Positions 53,701 to 63,190 of a DNA stretch of 64,000 bases are shown here, piece by piece. Numbering within the stretch: the stretch's first letter is position 1; each line of letters begins with the position of its first letter. The translations under genes were made by a program, and so were the position numbers. The DNA lies in NCBI GenBank assembly GCA_050330995.1, contig JBHJHI010000053.1, forward strand, positions 25,303 through 89,302. The letters run 5' to 3'. The notes below the pieces were generated by a model, which saw nothing but the letters and a program-made list of their open reading frames with translations, made no database searches and was not told where the DNA came from. Source of the DNA: Thermohalobaculum sp050330995 (GTDB taxonomy: Bacteria; Pseudomonadota; Alphaproteobacteria; Rhodobacterales; Rhodobacteraceae).

Positions 53701-54055
53701 CTTCACCACCGGCCCCGCCCGGCTCGCCGACCAGAGCGCGCTCGCGTTCTTCTCCGGCGAGGCGCCGGCGAGCCTCGGGCACTGGCTCTGGGCCGACGGC
53801 ACCGTGGCGCTCGACCCGGCCGGGCACTGGGACGCCTTCTTCGACGACGCCGGGCGCGTGCGCGAACTCGGTCCGAGCGGACAGGCGGCCGGCATGGTGC
53901 CGGAAGTGTTCGTTGCGCTGCGCCGTCCGACACCGCCCGGGGACAGGCGCGCGCCGGCCGGTGCGTTCGCGCTCGGCCACAATCTCGGCCGGGGCGGAGC
54001 GCTCGCCGGATCGGGCTGGTCCGAAGCGGCCGAGGCCGGGTTCCACGTCGGCTGA
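47714..54055 (+). CDS. Giant 2113-residue multidomain protein resembling phage tailspikes/fibres
   Basis: An uninterrupted frame with no Sec or Tat signal. Parts I can distinguish: a Fn3-like N-terminus (residues about 21-126), a carbohydrate-binding-like segment starting NLLSDTIDPAGG (about 132-290), a Gly-rich GAGYADGEHPIAVEGG module (about 345-415), an Ig-like domain with VEYQWLLDGVAL (about 525-620), a first beta-helix-like region (about 710-1110), a PKD-like domain (EILWDFEEDYPFE, about 1190-1280), a second beta-helix-like region (about 1290-1760), and a LamG-like C-terminal module (about 1880-2060). Such modules are typical of tail fibres and surface polysaccharide-binding proteins. ATG 47714 follows caggga. 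No phage structural genes or secretion genes are adjacent. Confidence 0.75.
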   Translation: MTFAPHRHAQTYRRAEARAAPPPIGVTTGAVERGDFSLTDLGTGSGVALTLHRLRVLLPDRLSHVQVRIDEGEAIDLPLPARAGVFALDDLAPGKAHRVALRLVDFDPESGIERIGPWSPEAVISPTRFRAANLLSDTIDPAGGTTGLWSGDWTDTPDADGFASAAGTARGAVAAMALPEPGSRLLATAVLRAGTAASVAIEATSMRAVLAVTAEGSVSLAAAEGVGDAAAWVVEQGEGLVRVALAATFPAGVDALALAIEGAAFRDADLRLWDEGEAVPEPERVAGETGVIRLAPPVVEDFGRDALETMTLADGALPFTLFGDEIADSRQAPARRFGLGSASVEAGGAGYADGEHPIAVEGGEGGVLRLTVEGGAVVAAAVEAPGRRYVGAATADLSTLPGGGSGATISVATAPVWPDWWPAVNEGRTRAAWAGRALGAAGFVVEGFVADGSFRPAGREHTLASGAIVSVDADGHWRARADGSTDGLAEDEGERVTLGLVVSNGGTRAVIAMALGFAGGAAVPMRIVGTPRLAGSGRLGDRLVALPGQVAGGTPSAQTVEYQWLLDGVALDGATGPARRLVPDLTPEGASGAARIVWREGDRSESWETPAVTVAPWKVAADGDALTLGALTPATMSGLPIGPAGTRVASGDEDGRFIVEDREGIAFLRPASGPSVPGSDPVADGAGATPGTLTLGLTDGRSLAVTVEAGVYTCATGDDLAALAQSLSSVEGRGVHGFDFASGGRIVLWNSGDWGHTDAPLGDLVVVARGAPVVVESYDVTEPTAVTGPVGFDAARDLAWRVDLVQAVGNGDPRTPALAVEALAGRVAIEDARVLGATLMRERSAAAIEPGGTAIGGALRAIDGEAPGILALARASVADLGRVVATAPETALAAFKADACRVHRCGPRALGFGAGVGRIALRGSVVQDPTWPSPARRGAFLSVEPEGATGYGPVYRAGMAVEIADCLFFPGQGAPKAMDGIVLGRDRALGDGTAEADHGFVYAPVTIERTMVIAGEGVGLALSSGTEGRIADSAFLADARVTAGGALVHANAWRPLDERFALERVIAGADALGAGVARSGVATLAPSAYATAFAGDAASAFAPRIATGIAVAFRPTTLTAQTDTSASGVAGAVDRLGQLKIALPSLPAVEPVPWGRASWGRARMATAIGWGELAVQPDEPFAIVATRTSGVAPAGIRFELTGLTPEERLYDEILWDFEEDYPFESPPARARIERSSRFGRGYAAAHCFVEAGTWRVRAWHHRRSGEIRAADAVTVTITDARSDPRYTRGRAICSLVGDFSGFEDYRRFTDLDEATDWLKSGDFRYLVLRDGERFPFAKRQRFLRNGSKLARSYTGTARPVLEPSGNVSLFLVKDDREAGNAAEGASIDGIELVNPRYDPARLSIGANPDGSGPLEEWTNVKLISATRRDSPPLTVFRTRTYGCAISIASSYLAAQGSAFVADCDFGGWYDYGCLGDFDGAILGSTIAQPEGTLSGPGNKTHGRPAEWAWLAMNAWTRLTDGSFRSAVGSNQQVGRTFGLRQRLQPQSFRLWRARPTGSGSKPALDGTEQVWVDRLGNGPAPGAVFDETTGLWAGGHPAPGFDAEAQTYTFQPGDLDDGYHLFVQALTLAYADHGPIRVVKMDRFVVAQNYLHSRGGWASGGATDQPALRLATYSGTLGSDQCGCTVGNHFVGGEVVVAYSGGDGPRDFGHGHRFDYNLLEASPSTKRFVNADCLPFSAQGNVYHAPASAEEHREPGYTLAETEIVPADENAAVSPVRFRYETMVVDRPEPGTLALFTQATSRPVLSGEGLAVYVPNQEIDTSGATNVVATAVPPRGFAPGDGHPWLGQASGRVPALDHRGQERPVPAAVGALEAFVPATLRLGPAARLGANGALSTSGRLTVVARLRRDETGRRALFEAPGGHTLAFGSPGDVVTLAIAGEGGQPIIAHELSTVSAPVGDWRSIMLAVDLGDGVTGGLAGERSVVLWIDGRPVWEDFTTGPARLADQSALAFFSGEAPASLGHWLWADGTVALDPAGHWDAFFDDAGRVRELGPSGQAAGMVPEVFVALRRPTPPGDRRAPAGAFALGHNLGRGGALAGSGWSEAAEAGFHVG

Positions 54056-54109
54056 GGCATCGGCCAGGCGGTTCCGGGCCGCCCGGCCAAGTGTATCGCG
54101 GGCCGGCGT

Positions 54110-54183
54110 TCTCGGGCCACCCGCGGACACGGCGATCTCGGGCCGCCCGTGGGCGGGGAATCTCAGGCCGCCCGTGGGCGGGC
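54110..54183. repeat. 25-base tandem repeat at the lysK 3' end
   Basis: Two near-identical units beginning at 54135 and 54160 (tctcgggccgcccgtgggcg, with one G/A change) and a degenerate third at about 54110 recur every 25 bases. The last unit contains the lysK stop codon and its final residues, so the array looks like expansion of the gene end. Each unit can fold as CCGCCC/GGGCGG, which may help terminate the two convergent transcripts. Confidence 0.7.
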
Positions 54184-55746
54184 GAGGGCCTCGTCGATCA
54201 TCGCCGCCGTGGCCTCGCGGCCGTAGGCGGCGATGAAGCCGCCGAAGCGCGGCCCTTGGCTCGACCCGAGCAGCACCTCGTAGATCGCGCGGAACCAGTC
54301 GCGCAGCGGCTCGAAGCGGTGCTCGTTGCCGACGGCGAAGACGATGTCCTGAAGCGCCTCCGCCTCGGTCTCCTCGCTCGCGCGCAGCCGCTCGGCGAGG
54401 TCGGAGAGAGCGGCGGCCTCCTTCTCGGTGGGCGCCCGCGTCTCGCGCCCGGGCGCCACCTTGTCGTTGAAGTAGCGCACCGCCCGCTCGGCCGCCGCGT
54501 CGAGGTCGGGATGGGTCTCGGGACTGGCCTCGGGCGCGTAGCGGCGGACGAAGTCCCAGAGCTGCGCCTTGTCGGTCGCCGCCGCGGCGGCGGCGAGGTT
54601 CAGGAGCATCGCGTAGCTCACCGCCATCTGGCTCTCGGGCGGCTCGCCCGCGTGGATGTGCCAGACCGGGTTCTGTAGCCGCTTGTCGAGCGGCTGATCG
54701 GGGACGGCGCGCAGGTGCTGGTGATACTCGTCGACCGTCTTCGGGATCACGTCCCAGTGCAGGCGCTTGGCGGTCTTGGGCTTCTGGAACATGAACAGCG
54801 ACAGGCTCTCGGGGCTCGCGTAGCGCAGCCACTCCTCGATGGTGAGCCCGTTGCCCTTGGACTTCGAGATCTTCTCGCCCTCGGCGTCGAGGAACAGCTC
54901 GTAGTTGAAGCCCTCGGGCGCGGGCGAGCCCAGCGCGCGGCAGATCCTGGACGACTGCTGGACCGAGTCGATCAGGTCCTTGCCCGCCATCTCGTAGTCG
55001 ACGCCGAGCGCGTGCCACCGGAGCGCCCAGTCCGGCTTCCACTGCATCTTGACGCGCCCGCCCGTCACGGGGACCTCGACGCGCTCGCCGTCGGGCTCCT
55101 CGTAGACGATCGTGCCCCTGGAGACGTTTCGCTCCAGCACCGGCACCTGCAGGACGTGGCCCGACTTCGGGCTGACCGGCAGGAAGGGCGAATAGGTCGC
55201 GCGCCGCTCCGGCCCGAGCATCGGCAGCATGATCTCCATGATCGCGTCGTAGCGCTCGAGCGCGGTCAGCAGCGCCTCGTCGAAGCGGCCCGAGCGGTAG
55301 TACTCGGTCGAGGAGGCGAACTCGTAGTCGAAGCCGAAATCGTCCAGAAAGCCGCGCAGCATCGCGTTGTTGTGCGCGCCGAACGATTCGTGGGTGCCGA
55401 ACGGGTCGCGCACGCGCGTCAGCGGCAGGTGCAGGTCCTCGGCCATCGTCTCGCGGTTCGGCACGTTGGACGGCACCTTCCTGAGCCCGTCCATGTCGTC
55501 GGAGAAGCAGATCAGCTTGGTGGGGATGTCGCAGAGCGTCTCGAAGGCGCGACGGACCATGGTGGTGCGCGCCACCTCGCCGAAGGTGCCGATGTGCGGC
55601 AGGCCCGAGGGGCCGTAGCCGGTCTCGAACAGAACGAACCCTTTGGCCGGGTCGCGCCCGCCCAGGCGCTTCAGGACCTTGCGCGCTTCCTCGAACGGCC
55701 AGGCGCGGCTCTCGTGCGCGGCGTCTCGCAGGCTGGCGTCGGTCAT
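54163..55746 (-). CDS. lysK: Lysyl-tRNA synthetase, class I
   Basis: A 527-residue class I (archaeal-type) LysRS, found in archaea and in some bacteria including many alphaproteobacteria. The HIGH-like motif is GPSGLPHIGT (His51) and the KMSKS-like motif GEKISKSKGNG near residue 292. Its helical anticodon-binding region fills the C-terminal half. ATG 55746 follows ggagg; the frame continues far upstream without conserved sequence. It is not homologous to the common class II LysS. Confidence 0.95.
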   Translation of the reverse strand: MTDASLRDAAHESRAWPFEEARKVLKRLGGRDPAKGFVLFETGYGPSGLPHIGTFGEVARTTMVRRAFETLCDIPTKLICFSDDMDGLRKVPSNVPNRETMAEDLHLPLTRVRDPFGTHESFGAHNNAMLRGFLDDFGFDYEFASSTEYYRSGRFDEALLTALERYDAIMEIMLPMLGPERRATYSPFLPVSPKSGHVLQVPVLERNVSRGTIVYEEPDGERVEVPVTGGRVKMQWKPDWALRWHALGVDYEMAGKDLIDSVQQSSRICRALGSPAPEGFNYELFLDAEGEKISKSKGNGLTIEEWLRYASPESLSLFMFQKPKTAKRLHWDVIPKTVDEYHQHLRAVPDQPLDKRLQNPVWHIHAGEPPESQMAVSYAMLLNLAAAAAATDKAQLWDFVRRYAPEASPETHPDLDAAAERAVRYFNDKVAPGRETRAPTEKEAAALSDLAERLRASEETEAEALQDIVFAVGNEHRFEPLRDWFRAIYEVLLGSSQGPRFGGFIAAYGREATAAMIDEALARPRAA

Positions 55747-55918
55747 GGCGGCCTCCGGCTCCGGGGATCGCGCGGGGTTTAGGCGCGCGCATGCCGGGCG
55801 GTCAACGCGCCCGCACGTACGCGCAGGGCCGTCCCGCGGCGATGAGGGCGCGCTCTTGCCCCGGCCGGGGCGGGGCCGTAGCGTCCGCGCGCTTCGCCCC
55901 CGGCCCCGAGAGGATCCC

Positions 55919-56353
55919 ATGGACGTCGAGAGCCTGAGCCCCGAGGACGCGCTGGTCGCGGTCATGATCGCCGTCGCCGCCGCCGACGAGCGCATGACCG
56001 ACAGCGAGCTGGCCTGGATCACCGCGACCGTCGCGCAGTTGCCGGTGTTCCGCGCCTTCGATCCCGAACGCATCAGGCCGGTCTCGACCCAGGTGGCCGC
56101 CTTCCTCGGCGAGGAGGACGGGCTCGACCAGCTGATCGACACGGTGCGCGTGGCGCTGCCGGCGCATCTCCACGAGACGGCCTACGCGCTCGCCTGCGAC
56201 GTGGCGGCGGCCGACGGGCGCGTCTCCGAGATCGAGACCCGGCTCTTGGAGATGCTGCGCGACGATCTCGGGCTGGAGAACCTCGCCGCCGCCGGGATCG
56301 AACGCGGCGCGCGGGCGCGCCACCAGCGCCTGGAGCCGCGCACGGCGAACTGA
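55919..56353 (+). CDS. TerB-family (tellurite resistance TerB-like) protein
   Basis: A 144-residue all-helical TerB-like domain. It shows the internal repeat with acidic ends: VAVMIAVAAADERMTDSEL at residues about 13-31 and ALACDVAAADGRVSEIETRLLEML in the second half. TerB domains occur near metal or stress functions; in alphaproteobacteria the stand-alone form commonly sits by lysK and has no proven link to tellurite. ATG 55919 follows gaggat. Confidence 0.8.
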   Translation: MDVESLSPEDALVAVMIAVAAADERMTDSELAWITATVAQLPVFRAFDPERIRPVSTQVAAFLGEEDGLDQLIDTVRVALPAHLHETAYALACDVAAADGRVSEIETRLLEMLRDDLGLENLAAAGIERGARARHQRLEPRTAN

Positions 56354-56387
56354 ACGCGGCGGGCCGGGCGTATCGGCCCGCGCCGGA

Positions 56388-58052
56388 TCAGCGTGCGGCG
56401 GCCTCCGCGTCGGCCATGCGCACCCAGGCGCGGACCAGGCCGGCTTCGAGCGAGCGCGCACGGGCGAGCCAGGTGCGCGAGCCGCGGCGCGCGCCCTCGC
56501 GCCGGTCGAGGTCGTTCGAGAACACCGCGAAAGCGAGGCGCCGGCCGCCCGGGGTGTGGACGTAGCCCGCGAGGCCGCGCACGAAGTCCATCGTCCCGGT
56601 CTTGGCCGCGACGCCGAGGCGGGCGTGATCGATCCCGTCGCCCTCGACCGCCACCCGCTTCTCGCGGAGCAGCTGCGCCACCCCGAGCGGCCGGCGCGGG
56701 TTCACCCGTCCCGGCACGGGCCGGCCGAGCCGCGCCTCGGCGATCAGGAGATCGACCGCGCGCTCGGGGCTGAGGCGCGAGGCGATGCTGAGCCCCGAGT
56801 GATTGGCGAGGTGAAACCCCGGATCGTCCGGGGCGAAGCCGGCGCGTGCCGCCGCCCAGCGGGTCATCGCCCGTGCCGAGGCCGGCAGCGCCGCGCGCGC
56901 CTCGACGGGCGCGGCGGCCGCGCCGGTGGCGAGCACGGCCACGGTCGAGCCGGGCGCGGTGCGTGCGACCAGCGCATCGAGCGGCTCCTCGGCCGAGGCG
57001 CCGAGGCCGACCATCTCGGCGGTGACGTTAGTCGAGTGAAACAGCATCCGCCGCAGGATCGAGGCGAGCGGCGCGCTCTCGTGGCGGGCGACGACGTGGC
57101 CGCCGGCGTCCGCCGCCCCCGGCGCGACGCGCGGCGCGCCGAGATCGGCGCCGGCGCCGCGCGCGAGGTCGGCGAAGACGCGCGCGGCGTAGGCCGCGGG
57201 CGCGCGTACCGGCAACCAGCGCCCGCCGGGGCGCTTCAGCGCGCGGGTGTCGAGGCGCCAGCGTTCGGCCCCGGTCTCGCGATCGGCGGGCAGCGCCTCG
57301 ATCACGCGGACGGCGCGGGCGGCGGTCTCGACGCGGACCGCGTCGGTGGTCGGACGCGAGCGCGCCGCCTGGGCGTAGGTCGCGGGCGGAGCGCCGCGGC
57401 CGGGCCATTCGACCCGCACGCGGTTGAAGTTGAGCGCGAGGGCCGCGACGCCGGGGTTGTAGCTGGCCTCGGGCGGCTGGCCGGGCGCGATGGCGGCGAT
57501 GCCGCCGTAGGCGCCGGGATCGGCGAGCAGATCGCCCTGGACGCGGTCGAGCCGCGCGGCGGTCAGGCTCGCGAGGCCGTCGAGCGCGTCGGTGTCGAGT
57601 TCGGGGTCGCCGCCGCCGGCGAGCACCAGATCGCCCGAGGTCGCGCGGCCGATCACCGGCGCGGTCGCGAGCACCCGCGTCTCGAAGCGGTGCTCCGGCC
57701 CGAGCCGGTCGAGCGCGAAGGCGGCCGTCGGGAGCTTCGCGACCGAGGCGGGCACGAAGGGGGTCGCGGCCCGCCATTCGTCGAGCACCGCGCCGGTGTC
57801 GAGATCGCGCACCTGCCAGCCGGTGACGCCGGTGACCCGGCTCGCGGCGAGCAGCGCCCGGCTCTCGGGCGGCAGATCGGCCGAGCGCGGCGCGGGCACC
57901 GGCGCGCGGGCCGGCGCCTCGGCGAGCGCCGGCGGCGCGGCGAGCGCGACCAGCCCCAGAAGCAGCGCGCGCCGTGTCGGGGCGGCGAACGGGACGCGTC
58001 GTTTCGGACCCGCGACGAGGCCGCATCGCGTAGAGATGGCGAAGCGCGCCAT
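56388..58052 (-). CDS. dacB: D-alanyl-D-alanine carboxypeptidase/endopeptidase (PBP4 family)
   Basis: A 554-residue peptidase S13 (low-molecular-mass PBP4). The N-terminus has a Tat-like PTRRALLLGLVALAAPPALA signal, so export is expected. The active-site set is complete: S103-x-x-K106 in PASVAKL, the SxN motif as FHSTNVTAEM near residue 340, and KTG as AAKTGTMD near residue 495. It trims or cleaves peptidoglycan cross-links. ATG 58052 follows gaggaggcc. Confidence 0.93.
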   Translation of the reverse strand: MARFAISTRCGLVAGPKRRVPFAAPTRRALLLGLVALAAPPALAEAPARAPVPAPRSADLPPESRALLAASRVTGVTGWQVRDLDTGAVLDEWRAATPFVPASVAKLPTAAFALDRLGPEHRFETRVLATAPVIGRATSGDLVLAGGGDPELDTDALDGLASLTAARLDRVQGDLLADPGAYGGIAAIAPGQPPEASYNPGVAALALNFNRVRVEWPGRGAPPATYAQAARSRPTTDAVRVETAARAVRVIEALPADRETGAERWRLDTRALKRPGGRWLPVRAPAAYAARVFADLARGAGADLGAPRVAPGAADAGGHVVARHESAPLASILRRMLFHSTNVTAEMVGLGASAEEPLDALVARTAPGSTVAVLATGAAAAPVEARAALPASARAMTRWAAARAGFAPDDPGFHLANHSGLSIASRLSPERAVDLLIAEARLGRPVPGRVNPRRPLGVAQLLREKRVAVEGDGIDHARLGVAAKTGTMDFVRGLAGYVHTPGGRRLAFAVFSNDLDRREGARRGSRTWLARARSLEAGLVRAWVRMADAEAAAR

Positions 58053-58181
58053 TCTGGCCTCCTCGTCGTTCGCGTCGGCGCGAGGTTGCAGGACTTTACG
58101 GCGAATACAAGGAGAGGGTTAACGAGACCTTGTCGTCGTGGCCCGTCGTGCTCGGATCCGTCCGACTTCGGCCCGTGGCGT

Positions 58182-58781
58182 TCAGGGCCACTCGCCGCGC
58201 GCGCGGATCGCCGAGGAGGACTGCCCCGACATCGCCCCCGTCAGCAGCACCCAGCGCGGCGCCGGCCCGTCCATCAGCGCCCCCGCCTCGTGCTGGGGCA
58301 GGCGGGAGGGGCCGAACAGTCGCGTCGCCGGCGCGAGCCCGGCGTGCAGCTGCTCGCCAGGCCGCGCCAGCACGCCGACAGGGAAGCGGCGCATGATCCA
58401 CGTCCAGCGCTCCCAGCGGTGGAAGTTCGCGAGGTTGTCCGCGCCCATCAGCCAGGCGAAGCGCACGCCCGGATAGCGCGCGTCGATCGCGGCCAGCGTG
58501 TCGGCGGTGTAGCGGCTGTCGAGGCGCGCCTCGATGTCGGTGATCACCACGCGCGGATGGCGCATGGTATCGCGGCAGGCGGCCATGCGCCGCGCCATGT
58601 CGGCCGGGCCGCGCGGCTTCAGCGGATTGCCGGGCGTGACCACCCACCAGACGCGGTCGAGGCGGAGGGTTCTCAACGCCCAGAGCGTGATGTGGACGTG
58701 GCCGAGGTGGGGCGGGTCGAACGAGCCGCCGAGCAGGCCGATGCGCTGGCCCGGAGCCGCGAGGGGGTCGCGATGGTACAT
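58182..58781 (-). CDS. nadD: Nicotinate-nucleotide adenylyltransferase
   Basis: A 199-residue nucleotidyltransferase making deamido-NAD. The nucleotide motif GLLGGSFDPPHLGHV is at residues 15-29, then WWVVTPGNPLKP and WLMGADNLANFHRW, and a C-terminal SGQSSSAIRARG (the ISST-x-IR motif). ATG 58781 follows ggagagg. With nadK elsewhere in the window it covers two NAD(P) steps. The usual rsfS partner is not next to it here. Confidence 0.95.
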   Translation of the reverse strand: MYHRDPLAAPGQRIGLLGGSFDPPHLGHVHITLWALRTLRLDRVWWVVTPGNPLKPRGPADMARRMAACRDTMRHPRVVITDIEARLDSRYTADTLAAIDARYPGVRFAWLMGADNLANFHRWERWTWIMRRFPVGVLARPGEQLHAGLAPATRLFGPSRLPQHEAGALMDGPAPRWVLLTGAMSGQSSSAIRARGEWP

Positions 58782-58863
58782 GGGGCCTCTCCGGCCGCGG
58801 CGGGCCGTCTTTGAAGCCGGGCGGGGGAGCGGTCGTCAAGCGCCGCCGGGCGCAGGCGAACGG

Positions 58864-58891
58864 AAAAGGCCGCCCCGCGAACGGGACGGCC
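58864..58891 (-). terminator. Intrinsic terminator of actP
   Basis: On the minus strand GGCCGTCCCG (58891-58882) pairs with CGGGGCGGCC (58877-58868) with one G-U wobble, capped by a TTCG tetraloop and followed by TTTTCC. It lies 23 bases after the actP stop. A strong rho-independent terminator. Confidence 0.9.
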
Positions 58892-58914
58892 GGGAGGTCA
58901 GGCCGAAAGCGGCG

Positions 58915-60723
58915 TCACTCGGCCGGGGAGGTGGCGCCGGCGGTGCCGCTCGCGGGACGCGCGGTGCGGAAGTTCGGCACGCGGATGTCGTCGACGAAGT
59001 CCTGAATGTGCTGCGGCGGCTCCTCGGTGCGCCCCGAGACGATGAGCGCCACCGCGAAGTTGATCGCCGCGCCGACCGCGCCGATCGCGAGCGGGGTGAT
59101 CGCCAGCAACCAGCCGTCCGGCGTGTCGGCGAACTGGTTGGTGCCGGGGATGAACAGCCAGCCCTTGTGCAGGAAGATGTACACGAGCGTGAAGACGAGA
59201 CCGGCGCTCATGCCGGCGATCGCGCCCTTGTTGTTCACCTTGGTCGAGAAGATGCCCATCATCAGCACCGGGAACAGCGAGGCCGCTGCGATGCCGAAGG
59301 CGAGCGCCACGGTCTGCGCGGCGAAGCCCGGTGGATTGAGGCCGAGCCAGGTCGCGACCGCGATGGCGAAGGCCATGGCGATGCGCGCCGACAGAAGCTC
59401 GCCCTTCTCCGAGATGTTGGGCATGAGCGTGCCCTTCAGGAGGTCGTGACTGACCGCGCCCGAGATCGCGAGCAGCAATCCGGCCGCCGTCGACAACGCC
59501 GCCGCGATGCCGCCGGCGGCGACGAGCGCGATCACCCAGCCCGGCAGCTGCGCGATCTCCGGATTGGCGAGCACCAGGATGTCGCGGTTGATCTCGATCT
59601 CGTTGCCGTTCCAGCCCCGCTCCTGAGCGAGCTGCTGGCCGGTCTCGCTGTCGGAGTTGTAGTACTGGATCAGGCCGTCGCCGTTCTTGTCCTCGAACTG
59701 GATCAGGTTGGTTTCCTGCCAGGTCCTGATCCACTGCGGCCGCTCCTCGTAGGCGAGCGGCTCGCTCTGAATACCGTTGGGGTAGAGCGTGTCGACGATG
59801 TTGAGCCGCGCCATCGCGCCGACCGCCGGGGCGGTGAGGTAGAGGATGGCGATGAACACCAGCGCCCAGCCGGCCGACCAGCGCGCGTCGGCGACCCGCG
59901 GCACGGTGAAGAAGCGGATGATGACGTGCGGCAGACCGGCGGTGCCGATCATTAGCGACAGCGTGAACAGCGTCATGTTGATGACGCTGATCGGCGAGCT
60001 GTCCTGCTCCGTGTAGCTGTTGAAGCCGAGATCGGTGATGACCTGGTTCAGCGTCGACAGCAGCGGCTCGCCGGTGCTCTCGTAGGTCGAGAACAGGCCG
60101 ACTGCCGGGATCGGGTTGCCGGTGAACTGCAGCGAGATGAAGATCGCCGGCACCGTGAAGGCGAAGATCAGCACCACGTACTGCGCCACTTGGGTGTAGG
60201 TCACACCCTTCATGCCGCCCAGCACCGCGTAGAAGAACACGACGCCCGCGCCGAGCAGGAGGCCGGTGGTGTTGTCGACCTCGAGGAAGCGCGAGAAGGC
60301 GACGCCGACGCCGGTCATCTGCCCGATCACGTAGGTGATCGAGGCGACGATCAGGCAGACCACGGCGATGATGCGCGCGGTCGGGCTGTAGAAGCGGTCA
60401 CCGATGAACTCGGGCACCGTGAACTTGCCGAACTTGCGCAGGTAGGGCGCGAGCAGCATGGCGAGCAGCACGTAGCCGCCGGTCCAGCCCATCAGGAAGG
60501 CCGAGTTGGTGTAGCCCACGAAGGCGATGAGGCCGGCCATCGAGATGAACGAGGCCGCCGACATCCAGTCGGCGGCGGTGGCCATGCCGTTGGTGATCGG
60601 ATGCACGCCGCGGCCGGCGGCGTAGAACTCCGAGGTCGAACCGGCCCGGGCCCAGATCGCGATGCCGATGTAGAGCAGGAAGCTCGCACCGACGAAGATG
60701 ATGTTGAGAAGCGTCTGATCCAT
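58915..60723 (-). CDS. actP: Sodium:solute symporter, probable acetate permease (VC_2705/ActP type)
   Basis: A 602-residue SSF transporter with about 12-13 helices. EFYAAGRGVHPITNGMATAADWMSAASFISMAG is the family's sodium-site helix region (named by its start EFYAAGRGV); VAAGGIAAALSTAAGLLLAISGAVSHDL is helix-9-like. Residues about 305-390 form an extra loop with a DKNGDGLIQ EF-hand-like calcium motif near residue 345. Such symporters pair with a DUF4212 subunit, encoded just upstream, and with acs. Acetate is the probable substrate, though related transporters take pyruvate or other carboxylates. ATG 60723 follows gaggag. Confidence 0.88.
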   Translation of the reverse strand: MDQTLLNIIFVGASFLLYIGIAIWARAGSTSEFYAAGRGVHPITNGMATAADWMSAASFISMAGLIAFVGYTNSAFLMGWTGGYVLLAMLLAPYLRKFGKFTVPEFIGDRFYSPTARIIAVVCLIVASITYVIGQMTGVGVAFSRFLEVDNTTGLLLGAGVVFFYAVLGGMKGVTYTQVAQYVVLIFAFTVPAIFISLQFTGNPIPAVGLFSTYESTGEPLLSTLNQVITDLGFNSYTEQDSSPISVINMTLFTLSLMIGTAGLPHVIIRFFTVPRVADARWSAGWALVFIAILYLTAPAVGAMARLNIVDTLYPNGIQSEPLAYEERPQWIRTWQETNLIQFEDKNGDGLIQYYNSDSETGQQLAQERGWNGNEIEINRDILVLANPEIAQLPGWVIALVAAGGIAAALSTAAGLLLAISGAVSHDLLKGTLMPNISEKGELLSARIAMAFAIAVATWLGLNPPGFAAQTVALAFGIAAASLFPVLMMGIFSTKVNNKGAIAGMSAGLVFTLVYIFLHKGWLFIPGTNQFADTPDGWLLAITPLAIGAVGAAINFAVALIVSGRTEEPPQHIQDFVDDIRVPNFRTARPASGTAGATSPAE

Positions 60724-60730
60724 AACTCGG

Positions 60731-60994
60731 TTACTCCTCGTCCACGCCCATCTTGCGGTCGAGCCAGTTCATGTAGGCCGCGTAACCGAAGATCAGGATC
60801 AGGAACACGATGATCGAGCCCTGCTGCGCGAACCAGAAGCCGAGGTCGGTGCCGCCGATCTCGATGCCGCTGAGCAGCGGGCGCAGCAGGATGCCGAAGC
60901 CGAACGACACCAGCGCCCAGATGACGAGGCAGATGGTGACGATGCGGATGTTCGCCTTCCAATAACGTGTGGCTAGTTCGTGATGGTCGCTCAC
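60731..60994 (-). CDS. DUF4212 small subunit of the sodium/solute symporter
   Basis: An 87-residue protein with two hydrophobic helices (RIVTICLVIWALVSFGFGIL and GFWFAQQGSIIVFLILIF), preceded by YWKANIRI, the DUF4212 signature. These proteins always accompany VC_2705-type symporters and are thought to be a subunit. The start is GTG 60994 after gggggaggt. Its stop lies seven bases before the actP start and inside that gene's ribosome site (gaggagtaa). Confidence 0.9.
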   Translation of the reverse strand: MSDHHELATRYWKANIRIVTICLVIWALVSFGFGILLRPLLSGIEIGGTDLGFWFAQQGSIIVFLILIFGYAAYMNWLDRKMGVDEE

Positions 60995-61127
60995 GGGACC
61001 TCCCCCTGGTTGGACCTGATTGTTCTTGGTCGTTGGCAGCCCGACGGGCGGGCGGGCGATAGGGCACGCCCGCACGCTCGCCGTCCACCCGCGAGCGGGC
61101 TGGAGGGACCGTCGGCCGGCCGGACGT

Positions 61128-61151
61128 CGCCGGCCCCTCGCGAGGCCGGCG
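61128..61151 (-). terminator. Hairpin between acs and DUF4212
   Basis: CGCCGGCC (61128-61135) and GGCCGGCG (61144-61151) pair perfectly around an eight-base loop, starting seven bases after the acs stop. No U-tract follows, so it may be an mRNA 3'-end stabiliser or attenuator and not a full terminator. Confidence 0.45.
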
Positions 61152-61157
61152 CGGCGT

Positions 61158-63122
<1,965 letters not shown>

Positions 63123-63190
63123 CGACGAAACTCCTCCCTTTGGGGTCGCTATCCGGGCATCGTCCTTGCGGCGGCGCCTCTTTTGGCGTC

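Noticed and set aside
51824..55792. 1322-codon minus-strand frame spanning part of the giant gene and lysK
   Set aside because: It covers two genes that have strong evidence in other frames, and its translation shows no family pattern.
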